A stretch of DNA of 23,047 bases from Porogramme epimiltina (GCA_900155495.1 FTLJ01001207.1:1-23047); one strand, 5' to 3'; counted from the first letter of the stretch, positions 1-8,869 are shown. Translations and numbers: made by a program. Notes: generated from the letters alone by a model not told the origin.

Positions 1-8
1 GGTCTGGA

Positions 9-24
9 GGGAGGGTGGGAGGGG
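9..24 (+). other. G-quadruplex motif with single-base loops
   Basis: The sequence GGGAGGGTGGGAGGGG gives four G-runs of three or more separated by one-base loops (A, T, A). This is the tightest class of intramolecular quadruplex motif. It sits at the left edge of the window, so its relation to a promoter or transcript cannot be judged. Folding is inference from the motif. Confidence 0.6.
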
Positions 25-787
25 AGGAGGTGCGAGGTGGGAGACACAAGAGAGGGCGTGGGTGCGGATTTGAAGCCTGGAGTTAACCAAGGGGATGGAA
101 GGTCGAGGATTACTAGCATCATGTGTTCCCTCACGAGGGATATTTCTTGCAGGACCCATGGGGAGGCGGCGGCCCGCGACGGGAATGTGAGTTCATGGGA
201 CACGACAAGGAGCTCCGGCGATTCCTTGCGCCTCTTCCTCTACAATATTTAGGTATAGGTTGGAAGTAACATTCGATGACATTCCCTCTTGTGACGACAG
301 CGAACTGTGAGGTTCATTGCTTTGCAAGTCCCCAGAAGAGTCAAAATACCTAGGAAGACACGTTATGAAACTGAGCAAGGTGAGGGAACATAGAGACAGG
401 TCCAGTGCACACTTACCTCTATCCCACAGCGCCTACGGGAAGGAGTCCAGCGTTGTGTAAAGCAGGGATACGTCAAGTATGGGGTCTATGATACTGTATG
501 TATTCAGCGGTTGTAGGAGAGAACGTTTGCACCCGACCCCGGTGCGGGAGCAGACTACCCAAGCAAGGATCGTCTCACGTGAGGTGAGTTCCGATCAGAG
601 CGCCCCCGAGCACAGTCAAGCATCGTCATTTTTGACGTCGACAGCCCCCCTCGTCCTGTATACGACTCGCTTCACATCTAGCTTTGTTCGCAGTTCGTCG
701 GAAAGCCGCCTGCTGGTTCCTTTTTTTTCGGACGCAACACCGCCCTCATGTACAGGTCGTTCTGCGCAGCCAACATGAACATCGACA

Positions 788-793
788 TATATT
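788..793 (+). promoter_or_regulatory. TATA-like element of DUF6593 gene 1
   Basis: TATATT lies 107 nt before the ATG at 895. The same sequence context (AACATG.ACATCG..TATATTGC) occurs before gene 2 at 2,326. The conserved position supports a core-promoter role; no transcript start is visible. Confidence 0.45.
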
Positions 794-894
794 GCAGTTG
801 GCTCGATGGTACCGACCTATAGGCCTCACGATCCCCAACCCGACAACCAGAAACACAAACACATTCTACTCTGCGCCGTCTCCGCTTCTCCGCT

Positions 895-1513
895 ATGCTT
901 CGGCTTGTGTTTAGCGAACGCAACCCGCTGAAGTCGACGGTCACCGACGCATCCACCGGGCAACTCGTCTATGACATCAAGACGCCATTCAAGTTCGGAC
1001 ATCACACTACCACCATATACGATGCTCAAGGGCAACCCGTTGCTCTGTACGAACGAGCCTTGCGCGTTCGCAAGGTCACCATTCGTGGGTCCCAGCTCGA
1101 CTTCAACACTCAGTTTGCTCCCAAGAAGCACACTCTCAGCACGTACGTCCTCGCCACACACGTCTCATCCCGTCGCCTCATTGCTTACATTTTCAAATCT
1201 GTGCAGCACTCGCACCTTGGCGGCTCCAGACGGGAAGCGGTACGAGTGGAAGTGTCACAGGTCAACGTGGACGGTGTGTTCCGGTCTCTGCGAGTGCCAC
1301 GGCTCTTACTGATCAGAATGTCTGGTAAACCAGTTGACTGACCTACAGGCAGGTCGCGAGGTCGCAAAGGCAGAAAGGCCTGGGCTCAGAAGATCCATGA
1401 AGCTAGACGTTCAGCCAGAAGTCTTCCCCGTCCTCGACGCCATAGTGCTGTCGTTCATAGCCATCGAGTCCGGGTTACAGCATGCTCAGACAGCTGCCGC
1501 AACAGCGGGGTGA
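895..1513 (+). CDS. DUF6593 domain protein, copy 1 (164 aa, 3 exons)
   Basis: Exons are 895-1142, 1207-1273 and 1334-1513; the introns (64 and 60 nt) are GT-AG. The joined frame gives 164 aa. The N-terminal half carries the DUF6593 pattern: LVFSERNPLKSTVTD, then TGQLVYDIKTP, then HTTTIYDAQGQPVALYER. Exon 2 encodes the short PDGKRYEWKCH segment, and exon 3 ends with LDVQPEVFPVLDAIVLSF and an acid-poor tail. The start fits the alignment with copies 2 and 3, and both intron phases (2 and 0) match theirs. No signal peptide or membrane span is evident, so it is probably soluble. The family is basidiomycete-restricted and of unknown biochemical role; similarity to a tubby/scramblase-like fold is only a possibility. 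An unspliced reading would give a 148-aa frame that loses the conserved C-terminus. Confidence 0.85.
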
Positions 1514-2057
1514 TGGGCCCCAAGCGGCGCAGGCTGCGAACGTCGCGCAGCGACTGAGCCTATGTAACATCCTCTGTTAAACGTTTAATGTGATTCACTA
1601 TGCACTTCTACAACATCAGGACGTCGTCAAGGCTGTAGACGCTGCTGTGCGTCTCGTCCTGGACGAGTGCGAGCACCGCGTTGTTCGCAGCAGTGAGACA
1701 CTGGCCTCGACCGTACTGCGTGAAAGGGCTCCCGAACACGCGCACGCCCGCGAACAACAAGGCAGACGATGGCTGTGGGCGCCGCAGCGCGTCCAACCTC
1801 AAGATAACAATCCTCTGACAGTGCCTCCAGCCTTCAAAATACCCATGAGGATGTGTTGCGGAGCTTGGCGAGGCCACTGGACGCGGCAGATTGAGCAGGC
1901 AGGTGATGTCTAGGACGAACTTGGCCCCCGAAGGGCTGAGCAGCGCCTGTTGGAGGGAACCTGGCATTTTTCGGGCGCAAGTCTGTCCTGCGTAAGGCAC
2001 ATACATGCTGAGTAAGTGGCGAGTATTAAACAGTTGTAGGCCCCTCCGTAAACGTCT
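1514..2057. other. Gap between DUF6593 copies 1 and 2
   Basis: The first 100 nt belong to the duplicated 3' flank. The rest (about 1,622-2,057) is not matched elsewhere in the window. A long minus-strand open frame (1,608-2,144, 178 codons) crosses it and runs into the promoter repeat. It has no recognisable domain, and crossing a duplication junction argues against a conserved gene. It may be chance or the remnant of another gene. Confidence 0.45.
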
Positions 2058-2325
2058 GACTTGCCCAGGAGCACGCCACCCGACAAGAAACATCTCACGT
2101 GCGGTGTTTCCGATCGGAGCGCCCCAGTATGCGACGGGCCGCAAGCGTTACGCTCGAGCGTCGTCGTTTTTCATGTCGACATTGCTCGGCCCTGTCCCGT
2201 AAATGGGGCCTCCAGCCTCTGGCGTCTTCCACAATTGGCCGGAGAGCCACTCGTCGCCCTTCTTGGTGGGAAGTAGCACCGCCGTCAACGTACAGGTCGG
2301 TTCGCGCAGTCAACATGGACATCGG

Positions 2326-2333
2326 TATATATT
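2326..2333 (+). promoter_or_regulatory. TATA-like element of DUF6593 gene 2
   Basis: TATATATT lies 111 nt before the ATG at 2,437, in the same context as the element before gene 1. Confidence 0.45.
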
Positions 2334-2436
2334 GCCGTCCACTCAGTACTGGCCTTCAAGCTCAAGCCTCGCTATCCCGAATTGTTCACCGGATCTTTGA
2401 ACACTATCCCCTCTGAGCTATCCCTGCTTTACCGCC

Positions 2437-3091
2437 ATGCTACAGCTCGTGTTTAGCGAAGACCACCCGTTGAACTCGACCATTACCGACGCGTCCACCG
2501 GGCAACTGGTCTATAAAATGAAGACGCCATCCAGGTTTATACACCGTACCACCACCATCAACGATGCTCAAGGGCAGTTCGTTGCACAGTACGAACAATT
2601 CTGGTCCAATCGCAAGGTCACCATTCGGGGATGCTTGTTCGACTTTGACACCCAGTTCGCCCCCAAGACCAAGAAACGCTCTTCCCGGAGCACGTACGTC
2701 CTCCCAGTTACGTCTCCCGCATTGCCCCGTACGCTTACAGTCATTAACATGTACAGTCGTCGTATCATAGCGGGTCTGGACGGACAGCAATATGAGTGGA
2801 AATGCCATGATTGTTCCACGTGGAAGGTATGTTTCGCTTCTGCGAATGTCATGCCCATACTGACCGAACCGTTTGTTCTACTAGTTGACTGACCTACAGG
2901 CAGGTCGTGTGGTCGCGAACGCAAAAAGGGCCGGGTTTAGAAGACCTATGAAGTTAGACGTCCAGCCAGACGTATTTCCCATCCTCGACGCCATAGTGCT
3001 GTCACTCATAGTCATAGAGTCCGATATGCAAGCAGCACGTGCGGCAATTGCCTCATCCATGGCTGGAGGGACATGTGCTGGGTCGTGTTAG
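2437..3091 (+). CDS. DUF6593 domain protein, copy 2 (177 aa, 3 exons)
   Basis: Exons are 2437-2693, 2757-2826 and 2885-3091; the introns (63 and 58 nt) are GT-AG with phases 2 and 0. The product is 177 aa. Conserved segments are LVFSEDHPLNSTITD, STGQLVYKMKTP, HRTTTINDAQGQFVAQYE, the exon-2 segment GLDGQQYEWKCHDCSTWK, and the exon-3 segment LDVQPDVFPILDAIVLSL. Compared with copy 1 it has a slightly longer exon 1 (KTKKRSSRS insertion), an extra CxxC-like CHDC in exon 2, and a longer Ala-rich C-terminus (SDMQAARAAIASSMAGG). The start is supported by paralogue alignment. It is a head-to-tail duplicate of the upstream gene and keeps its own promoter copy. Function unknown. Confidence 0.87.
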
Positions 3092-3187
3092 ACCTGAGGC
3101 TGCGAACATCACGCGGCGGCCTATTATGTATCATCTTTTGCTAAAGCGTCTAATGCAATTCACTACGCACTTTCTACAACAGGAGGA

Positions 3188-3493
3188 CATATCAGCAGGC
3201 TTTCCTTAATCGAAGTATTTATTAGCAAGGAACATAGGTATGTCTAGGTGGGTCTTCTCTTGGGAATGTTTTGCAGTCGGGACTTCCGTCGCAGAAGCGC
3301 ATCTACTCCATTCGACAAAATCACAAAGAAGGCACATCATGTTCATCTGTCAAGCGCTTAGCAACCTCCGTCATGAAGACACTGCATCCCGATGTTCGGG
3401 TTTATTACTTCCGTGAACCTATGCACCTATCTATATATCTTAGCACAAACTAAGCCAAGAGTGATTCGCACAACACTGCACTTGAGTGCTCGC
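3188..3493. other. Gap between DUF6593 copies 2 and 3
   Basis: No gene or repeat was recognised. This stretch does not match the promoters of copies 1 and 2, so copy 3 does not share their duplicated upstream unit. A 60-codon open frame (3,271-3,453) has no support. Confidence 0.5.
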
Positions 3494-3500
3494 TATATAA
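3494..3500 (+). promoter_or_regulatory. TATA box of DUF6593 gene 3
   Basis: A perfect TATATAA lies 86 nt before the ATG at 3,580. It is the best TATA match among the six tandem-array genes. Confidence 0.55.
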
Positions 3501-3579
3501 CCTCTGTTCATTGCGGTGCGTGCTCCACCGCGATAATCCTCACCACGAGATAGCGACTCATCTTACCCTCTATACAGCC

Positions 3580-4213
3580 ATGCCCGAGTTTCTCTTCAGC
3601 AAGCGCGATCCCCGCAACGCCCGCATCACCGACGCGGACACTGGGGAACTCGTTTACGAGGTCGAGACGCCGTTCGGCCTGGTGCACCGCACCTCCACCC
3701 TCTATGATGCTCAAGGACAAGTTGTCGGCGAGTACGATCATGTCCCGGTCGGCAGTACGATCACGTTCCAAGACCGGAAAATCGACCTGGAGGTCTTCTG
3801 TCCGAGGAAGCGTATCATCGGGCTGTACGTGCTATTTGCCTTTATCACCAAGTAGTCGATGCTCATTTCGTCTGCGTGGACAGATCGCGCATCCTGTATG
3901 CTCCGGATGGAAAAGAATACGAGTGGAATCACGGATTCGATTCGTTCCAGGTGAGAACTGGATTGCACTAAGCTGGACGCAGCTGGCAAAGTAGCACTCG
4001 CTGACGGTCACCCATACGTTTCGGTATCAGTTGATGGACGTTGACCTCGATCGCGAAGTTGCCAGCTCGGAGAGCGGCAGTTTCCTCTTGGGAAGAGAGC
4101 TGAAGTTGACAGTGAACCAGAGCGTGTTGCCAATCCTTGACGCAATCGTGCTCTCTTTCATTGTGGTAGAATCACATCACCGAGATGACGACGGGCATCA
4201 TTGGGGAGTCTGA
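3580..4213 (+). CDS. DUF6593 domain protein, copy 3, divergent (164 aa, 3 exons)
   Basis: Exons are 3580-3824, 3884-3950 and 4031-4213; the introns are 59 and 80 nt with phases 2 and 0, as in copies 1 and 2. The 164-aa product has FLFSKRDPRNARITD, TGELVYEVETPFGLVHRT, STLYDAQGQVVGEYDHV, the exon-2 segment APDGKEYEWNHG, and the exon-3 segment LTVNQSVLPILDAIVLSF. The C-terminal tail is His/Asp-rich (HHRDDDGHH). An in-frame ATG exists 69 nt upstream, but the alignment and the TATA box at 3,494 favour 3,580. It is more divergent from copies 1 and 2 than they are from each other, with GC-richer codons in exon 1. Function unknown. Confidence 0.87.
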
Positions 4214-4569
4214 TACTGGAGACTAGCAGGAGGTTTATGCTCGCCTTATGAAAACGCTGTATAACGAAGAGCTCCGCCCGCTTACACGCCACCGGCCATT
4301 TGGCTTATTCTGGTTCTCTCCTTCGCCCATCCGCCTGTCCAATGAGAAGCCCCGATGGACGCCTTCCCGTCTTCTCAACCCATATGGCGTGGCGTACAGT
4401 GCCCCACGTCGCCATAGAAAATAGGCTTTGCCTGGCCAAGATGCAGTGGGCCTTACAACATTCTTCCCTTCAAGTCGTGGACGTGATCCGGGGACATGTA
4501 TATTAATCGCAACCGCGCTAGACATGATGCAGCATCCCAGTCAGAGCCCCTCATCGGGTGTATTGGCTA
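4214..4569. promoter_or_regulatory. Promoter region of DUF6533 gene A, matching that of gene B
   Basis: From about 4,300 to 4,569 the sequence resembles 8,680-8,936 before gene B. Shared parts include CTGTCCAAT.GAAGC, CCTTACAACATTCTT, a TATA-like element and GCCCCTCATCGG. A minus-strand open frame covering this stretch is a shadow. The CCAAT inside the first shared block could be a CCAAT box. Regulation is inferred from conservation only. Confidence 0.5.
4499..4506 (+). promoter_or_regulatory. TATA-like element of DUF6533 gene A
   Basis: TATATTAA lies 71 nt before the chosen ATG at 4,570. Genes B and C have similar elements 67 and 73 nt before their starts. That regular spacing supports both the element and the start choice, and it would put two upstream ATGs (4,524 and 4,527) at or near the transcript start. 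Confidence 0.5.
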
Positions 4570-6443
4570 ATGGCACACCTCTCTACTGGCAGCATATACC
4601 TGATTCGCGTGAACAAAGTGAGCAATAATGGTCTCCTCTTGGAGGGAATGGAACTCACTCTACCTATCTCAGTGCTCTAGGGGTAAGTGACTGTCCAGCC
4701 TAAACTTCCAAGCGAGCGGGGTTGCTCAATGACGTGTCAGTTGCATCTATAACATTCGCCGTGAGTACTCCAAGTTTGTCCCTCTGCCTCAAGTTTTACG
4801 TTCTCACTTACCTTCTAGATAATGGAAATCCTGGTGACTTTGCCAGACGAGGTATGAAAGTGCAACATGCAGGACTCTTCTCTCGCATTGAGGACCTGAT
4901 GGTTTAGGTTGAATTCATTTGGCCAATTCGGTTTAGCGCAATGAAAGCTCTTTTCCTTGCGAACAAATACTCAGTATTGGTGGATGCTATCCTCTGCATC
5001 TCATGTCAGTCAATCGACTCAGGCTACACGGCAAAGTCCACTGCACTGACTGTTCGTTTCAGTTGACATGTTTACGACTGACTCTGAGGTCTGAGATGAG
5101 ACACCCAGTCCCAAGTTGCGTTTTTCAACTGATTCGCGTGTCTGGTCCTTCTAGTCGTGCAGGATCCAGTTTCAAGTCATAGTTTGTGTGTGCTATCACA
5201 AGACTGGGTGGCAACTTACACTCACCGTTCCCTGGCAGACTTCTATATCCTAGGAACACTTTTCTCCGAATGTTTGTGATACCATGCGGCATGTGCACCG
5301 CGATACAAATAACTAACACATGATCTTTAGTCATCTTGGCCGCGAGAACAATGGCTTTGTGGGCGTTTAACACATATGTTGTCGTCTTCGTCGTAACGGC
5401 GGCCACTGGACTCATTGTGAGTATGTCTTAACCTTTCACGTTAATTTAGATCTACTGTATCAACAAGCCTCTTGTGCTTATGGCAGTTTCTAGCCTTTTT
5501 CGCGGCACAGCAGATGCTAACTTTTATGCCATGCATGTCCCATTTATTAGGCGTAGCCGTCTAATCAATTGACATTTGTCTTTCGTAGATCCCTCTGCTG
5601 AAATCACTCGGCATTTTGGCTGTGCTCCTAGCGTTCAAGATCAGGATGTTTGGCCAGCATACATGTGTATGATTCTAGCAGAAACCGGTCAGTCTCTGTT
5701 TGACTCCTCTGGGCCTCCTTCGCCTACACACCTGCAATAGGTATCATAGGGCTAACCCTCTTCAAGAGATGGTTAGAGCCAATTGGTCAGTTTGTTTTTG
5801 TTTGCGTGTATACTATACCCCTGTTGTTGAACCTTGACTTCCAGCCCCAGCTTCACACCGACGCGCCCTGTTTCGGACAATGTATCGCGATGGTGATCAC
5901 CATTTCTAGTCTGTGCCGTTCAAACTCTGAACACTCCTAGGAACAATCTTTTACGCCGTTGTGTTCGGTAGGCTCCCAGATATACCAAACACCAGTATCT
6001 CGTATCTGAATAAGAAATGATTCGCCTAGCAATGTCCCTCCTTAACTTGGCAATGATGCTGGTTGCCCCAGTAAGTTTGAAGTTACTCTCTCCGACCCTG
6101 GACCATTCATTGATGGCGCATCGTAGGGGGAGCTTTGCTCTTCGATGCAAATGTAAGGCACTTTCTTGTAGCACACTTCCTCTCTGCTGTCCTGTTCCTA
6201 ATACAAACAAGGCCGCTCCGCGTCGTCCACAGTGCACTATGCACGCGCGTCCTACTCAATCTCCGAAACGCCGCAATCCCCACGCCCACGATAACGCTCG
6301 GCGACCCGGCTCAAACGTCACTGGCCTTTGGGTATCCACGCGATCAGGAAGGTTTGGGAAGTGATATGAGCGGGAGTGAGGACGAAAACGATCAGGACAT
6401 GGGGTTTTATCTCAGGCTCGACAGTACTATGTACGAAGCGTAA
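4570..6443 (+). CDS. DUF6533 multi-pass membrane protein A (315 aa, 17 exons)
   Basis: Exons: 4570-4617, 4673-4682, 4741-4760, 4819-4851, 4908-5004, 5063-5088, 5155-5185, 5239-5271, 5331-5416, 5487-5532, 5589-5687, 5741-5785, 5845-5892, 5941-5967, 6030-6070, 6127-6152, 6212-6443. Introns are 48-70 nt. The 315-aa product opens with the DUF6533 signature (residues about 20-66): VASITFAIMEILVTLPDE, then VEFIWPIRFSAMKALFL, then ANKYSVLVDAI. Next come FSEFILAARTMALWAF, DVWPAYMCMILAETG and RALFRTMYRDG. About six hydrophobic segments lie near 20-35, 50-70, 83-105, 115-138, 163-187 and 206-230, followed by a soluble acidic C-tail of about 75 residues (GSEDENDQD). The family is basidiomycete-specific, GPCR-like in topology and of unknown function. 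Every junction matches paralogues B and C. Intron 10 starts with GC, not GT. The start was chosen because only ATG 4,570 keeps the frame through the microexon. Confidence 0.85.
4673..4682 (+). other. 10-nt microexon (exon 2) of DUF6533 gene A
   Basis: TGCTCTAGGG sits between a CAG acceptor and GTAAGT donor and encodes Cys-Ser-Arg plus the first base of Val. Skipping it shifts the frame by one base. Equivalents lie at 9,054-9,063 and 12,916-12,925. Confidence 0.75.
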
Positions 6444-6502
6444 ACAAGCTTAAACTAGTCCCGGGAGATCTATAAACTCGGACAGTGACGTCGTCACGTG
6501 GC
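6444..6502. other. 3' flank of DUF6533 gene A
   Basis: The start of this flank (AAACAAGCTTAAACTAG) resembles the flank after gene B (AAACCTCAAACTAG at 10,822), so the duplication extends slightly past the stop codon. TCTATAAAC near 6,470 could be a TATA box for the coding-like stretch that follows. Confidence 0.4.
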
Positions 6503-8173
6503 ATGAGTCCGCTCACGCTTCCGTTCGCCCTCCATGTAGCAGTCCTGCATGATGACCGTGTACCCACGACCTTCCCCAGCTTCGTACTTATCTCATGCGT
6601 ACGGTTCGTATGCCGATCTCCTCACTACGTCATTCAAATATGGAATCCCGAATCTCGGCCGCCGTCCTTGGGCACCCTAGGACTTACAAGCGTCCTAATG
6701 TCGGCAAGTTTGTCGTCTCTTGCAAGATCGGCCACATCCGTATGCCTTTTACTCTTCCCCCTCGCTTTGTCCTCCTGTTTCTCGCCGGATGCTACAGAAC
6801 GGATGCGCTCGTCCGTGTACACTAGCTCTACGAGGTCAGATGACTACGACTACGTCTCCCGGCGACGCCGTCAAAATTCTCTTCAAAGAGTCCGCCTCCC
6901 GCCTCCCAAGGCAGGAAGCCCGTCAACCGCACCAGTAGTTAGCTCAACTATCACCAGAACAACCGATACTAGCGACCTTCTTCTCGCAGACAGCACGGCG
7001 AACGTCAGGCACGAAACGCCCTCGAGCTCTTCACGACTCGCCGCACTGACGAGTGTTCAGCCCTGGAACGATGAAGACGAGAGTAGCTGGAAGTACGAGC
7101 GATCTTGTGAGTGTCTATTCCGCGCCTGTTGTGCCATCCCCAAGCCCCCCTCCCCTCCCCCTGTTTTGAGAGCCGGACCGTCCCCCACACGGCGTAGGTC
7201 TGGCTCCTACTGCGCCTGCCCCAGTCTGTTGTTTCCACCCTTCCCCTTCCCCCCTTCCGCCCCCTCTGCCGTTATGCCCGCTGATTCACTATTCCCTCTC
7301 AGGCTCCATATAAGTAATCCCATCACGATTCCTCTCTCTCTCTCTTCGCCACTCCGGAGAAACAACTACGTCCGCGAAACCGCGTGTGCCTACTCCTCCT
7401 AGGGCCATTGTTGCCTAGGACGACTGGAATCGAGCCCACTACCTCTAGTCCCATACCTCCTTGCCTCTGTCATCAACCCCCAGTCGCTCTCAACACGCTC
7501 GGCTACACTGCGGTTGGCAGTACCGACAATGAAGAAGGCACTTTATCGAGCAATTCCTCCCAGCACTATACGTCTGTCTTCGTGCTCTCATATCCCTCTC
7601 AGCTGTCTGTTCCCATATCCCATACCCCCCACCGCCAGGCCGACACCACCGTCCCAGCGCTACCCTCGCCACACCCTTCATCGACGTCGAAAGCGTCCGC
7701 TTACACCGGTTCCGCGACATCAAGTGATCATAGTCGCGTTTACGTGGCTTTAGGGGACGGACCCCTCCAGTGTGGATTTGGAAGTCACGTTCACCACAGA
7801 CGACGTCGTCTAGCTTCTCTCCAAGCGTCGATGTCCTCTCAAAGTAGGACGCCTGTTCACCAGACTGCCTGGTCCCACCTTTTCTAGAAGGCACGCCGCT
7901 CGCGATCGTCGCTCCTCACGAACCCAACTTCATGCCTGATAGGCTCTCCACGGCTCGTCGAACCTCAACACAGGCAGGCAATGTCCTGACGAGCGCGACA
8001 AGATAGGGAGCGATGTATGGACGTATGAGGGTCTGCCCCTTGATGAGGACGCGAACGAGGAGCAGGAGGCGCACGAAGTACCTACAAGCGCAGCGATTGT
8101 GGAGGAGGACTCCGGGTGGACCGATGCCGGTGCATATGTGGAATACGGCTGTGTATGTGTGTCGAATCCCTAA
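6503..8173 (+). pseudogene. Probable decayed gene of unknown family
   Basis: Several plus-strand tracts look coding but cannot be joined into one intact model. (a) 6,503-7,106 opens with ATG, has a hydrophobic stretch (SVCLLLFPLALSSC), then a Ser/Thr/Arg-rich region ending QPWNDEDESSWKYERS before a GTGAGT donor. (b) About 7,539-7,722 reads FIEQFLPALYVCLRALISLS then TPFIDVESVRLHRFRDIK, ended by TGA. (c) About 7,772-7,807 reads VDLEVTFTTDDVV, then TAG. (d) About 7,812-8,006 reads FSPSVDVLSK, a TAG, then LVPPFLEGTPLAIVAPHEPN, then TAG. (e) 8,006-8,173, one frame over, reads YEGLPLDEDANEEQEAHEV then IVEEDSGWTDAGAYVEYGC. Tracts b and d share a frame broken by stops; c and e need frame shifts. I recognise no family. 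It could also be a live gene with introns I have misjudged. Confidence 0.35.
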
Positions 8174-8308
8174 ATGTACAGTTTGTATCGCATAGTCGCG
8201 CGCTGACCAATCGCCGCAACCAAAATGTGGCTCAGGATGCAATCGGGGAGTCGTCTGACACATCCGCTATCTACGCTTGAGTCAGTTAGGAAAGGTGCGT
8301 CTCGCCAT

Positions 8309-8520
8309 ATCGTTCTTGCGTCCCTTCGTCCACAAGCCTTGCCTTCAAGTGAAATCGATCCATACCGAACTCGTAACCAAATCCGGGGACAGTGCTATGC
8401 CTCAATTTCTTGGTAGCAGACTCCGGTTGTACGGGTTTGTCTCCCCACGCCATACCTTAGCATCCTCCCTGATATGCCCGAATATAACGATCCCTTTGAT
8501 ACAACACTCTACAGGTAACA
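8309..8520 (+). repeat. Upstream duplicated block, copy 1 (before DUF6533 gene B)
   Basis: This block resembles 11,763-11,990. Shared landmarks are CTTCAAGTGAAA.CGAT, CTTACCG/CATACCG, CCGG.TGTACG, GCC.TACC.TAGCATC, and ATATGCCCG.ATAACG followed by TTGAT.CA. No reading frame is conserved between the copies, so it looks like non-coding duplicated flank. It lies about 0.6 kb before gene B and about 1.05 kb before gene C. Confidence 0.6.
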
Positions 8521-8869
8521 GGTAGCCCCCTCGCGCTCCGCGCATGTCACAACTCAAGAGCCTGGTTCTTTGGGCAAGCTCGCTCAGGACGAGATTGAAT
8601 GGTATGTTAGAACGCTCACGCACCACGCAGTGATGCTTTCGCTGACACGCTGCTAACCTCCCGGCCTCCCGCACTCTCCTTCCCCTCGATCTGTCCAATA
8701 GGAAGCGCGGCTCTGCACGCCGAGGGACACCTTCTCGTCTTCTCAGTCTTTGCCGACTGGCGTGCAGCGCCCCACGTAACCATAGGGCGCAAGCTTAGCC
8801 TGTCCGGAATGCAGTGAGCCTTACAACATTCTTGCCTTCATGCTTAGGCGTATGATGATCCAGGGAACG
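8521..8869. promoter_or_regulatory. Promoter region of DUF6533 gene B
   Basis: No gene was found. From about 8,680 it parallels the promoter of gene A (CTGTCCAATAGGAAGC, then CCTTACAACATTCTT). The similarity runs through the TATA-like element to the start codon. Confidence 0.5.

Larger units (their letters stand above)
1..894. other. Leading intergenic region with promoter of first DUF6593 gene
   Basis: I see no convincing gene. Short open frames here have no recognisable composition and no paralogue support. The first 30 bases are very G-rich (see separate entry). From about 552 onward the sequence is the promoter half of a unit that recurs at about 2,058. The two copies share a CTCACGTG-containing block (near 573 and 2,096), a TTCCGATC..GAGCGCCCC block, and the stretch leading into the TATA-like element. 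An upstream gene could end before the window; nothing here shows it. Confidence 0.6.
552..1621 (+). repeat. Tandem duplication unit, copy 1 (promoter + DUF6593 gene + 3' flank)
   Basis: This segment resembles 2,058-3,187 along its length. Shared parts are the upstream CTCACGTG block, the TATA-like element, all three exons and both introns of the gene, and a 3' flank ending in TTCTACAACA with a matching CACTA.GCACTT stretch just before it. The edges are approximate because the match fades. The homology reaches past the coding region on both sides, so this was a segmental duplication rather than a retrocopy. Confidence 0.75.
2058..3187 (+). repeat. Tandem duplication unit, copy 2
   Basis: This is the partner of 552-1,621, in the same orientation, starting about 1.5 kb downstream. 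Promoter, exons, introns and 3' flank (TCTACAACA.GAGGAC) correspond. The copies differ by many substitutions and small indels, so the duplication is not recent. Confidence 0.75.

Noticed and set aside
3511..3582. Upstream in-frame ATG for DUF6593 gene 3
   Set aside because: It lies only about 11 nt after the TATA box, and paralogues have no matching N-terminal extension.
4524..4628. Start of DUF6533 gene A at the upstream ATG pair (4,524/4,527)
   Set aside because: That frame reaches the exon-1 donor in phase 1 and then meets a TAG in the microexon. Gene B has no matching frame. ATG 4,570 works in A, and its equivalents work in B and C.
7425..7440. B-box-like GGCTCGATTCC on the minus strand
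   Set aside because: The T-arm stem does not pair and no cloverleaf can be drawn.
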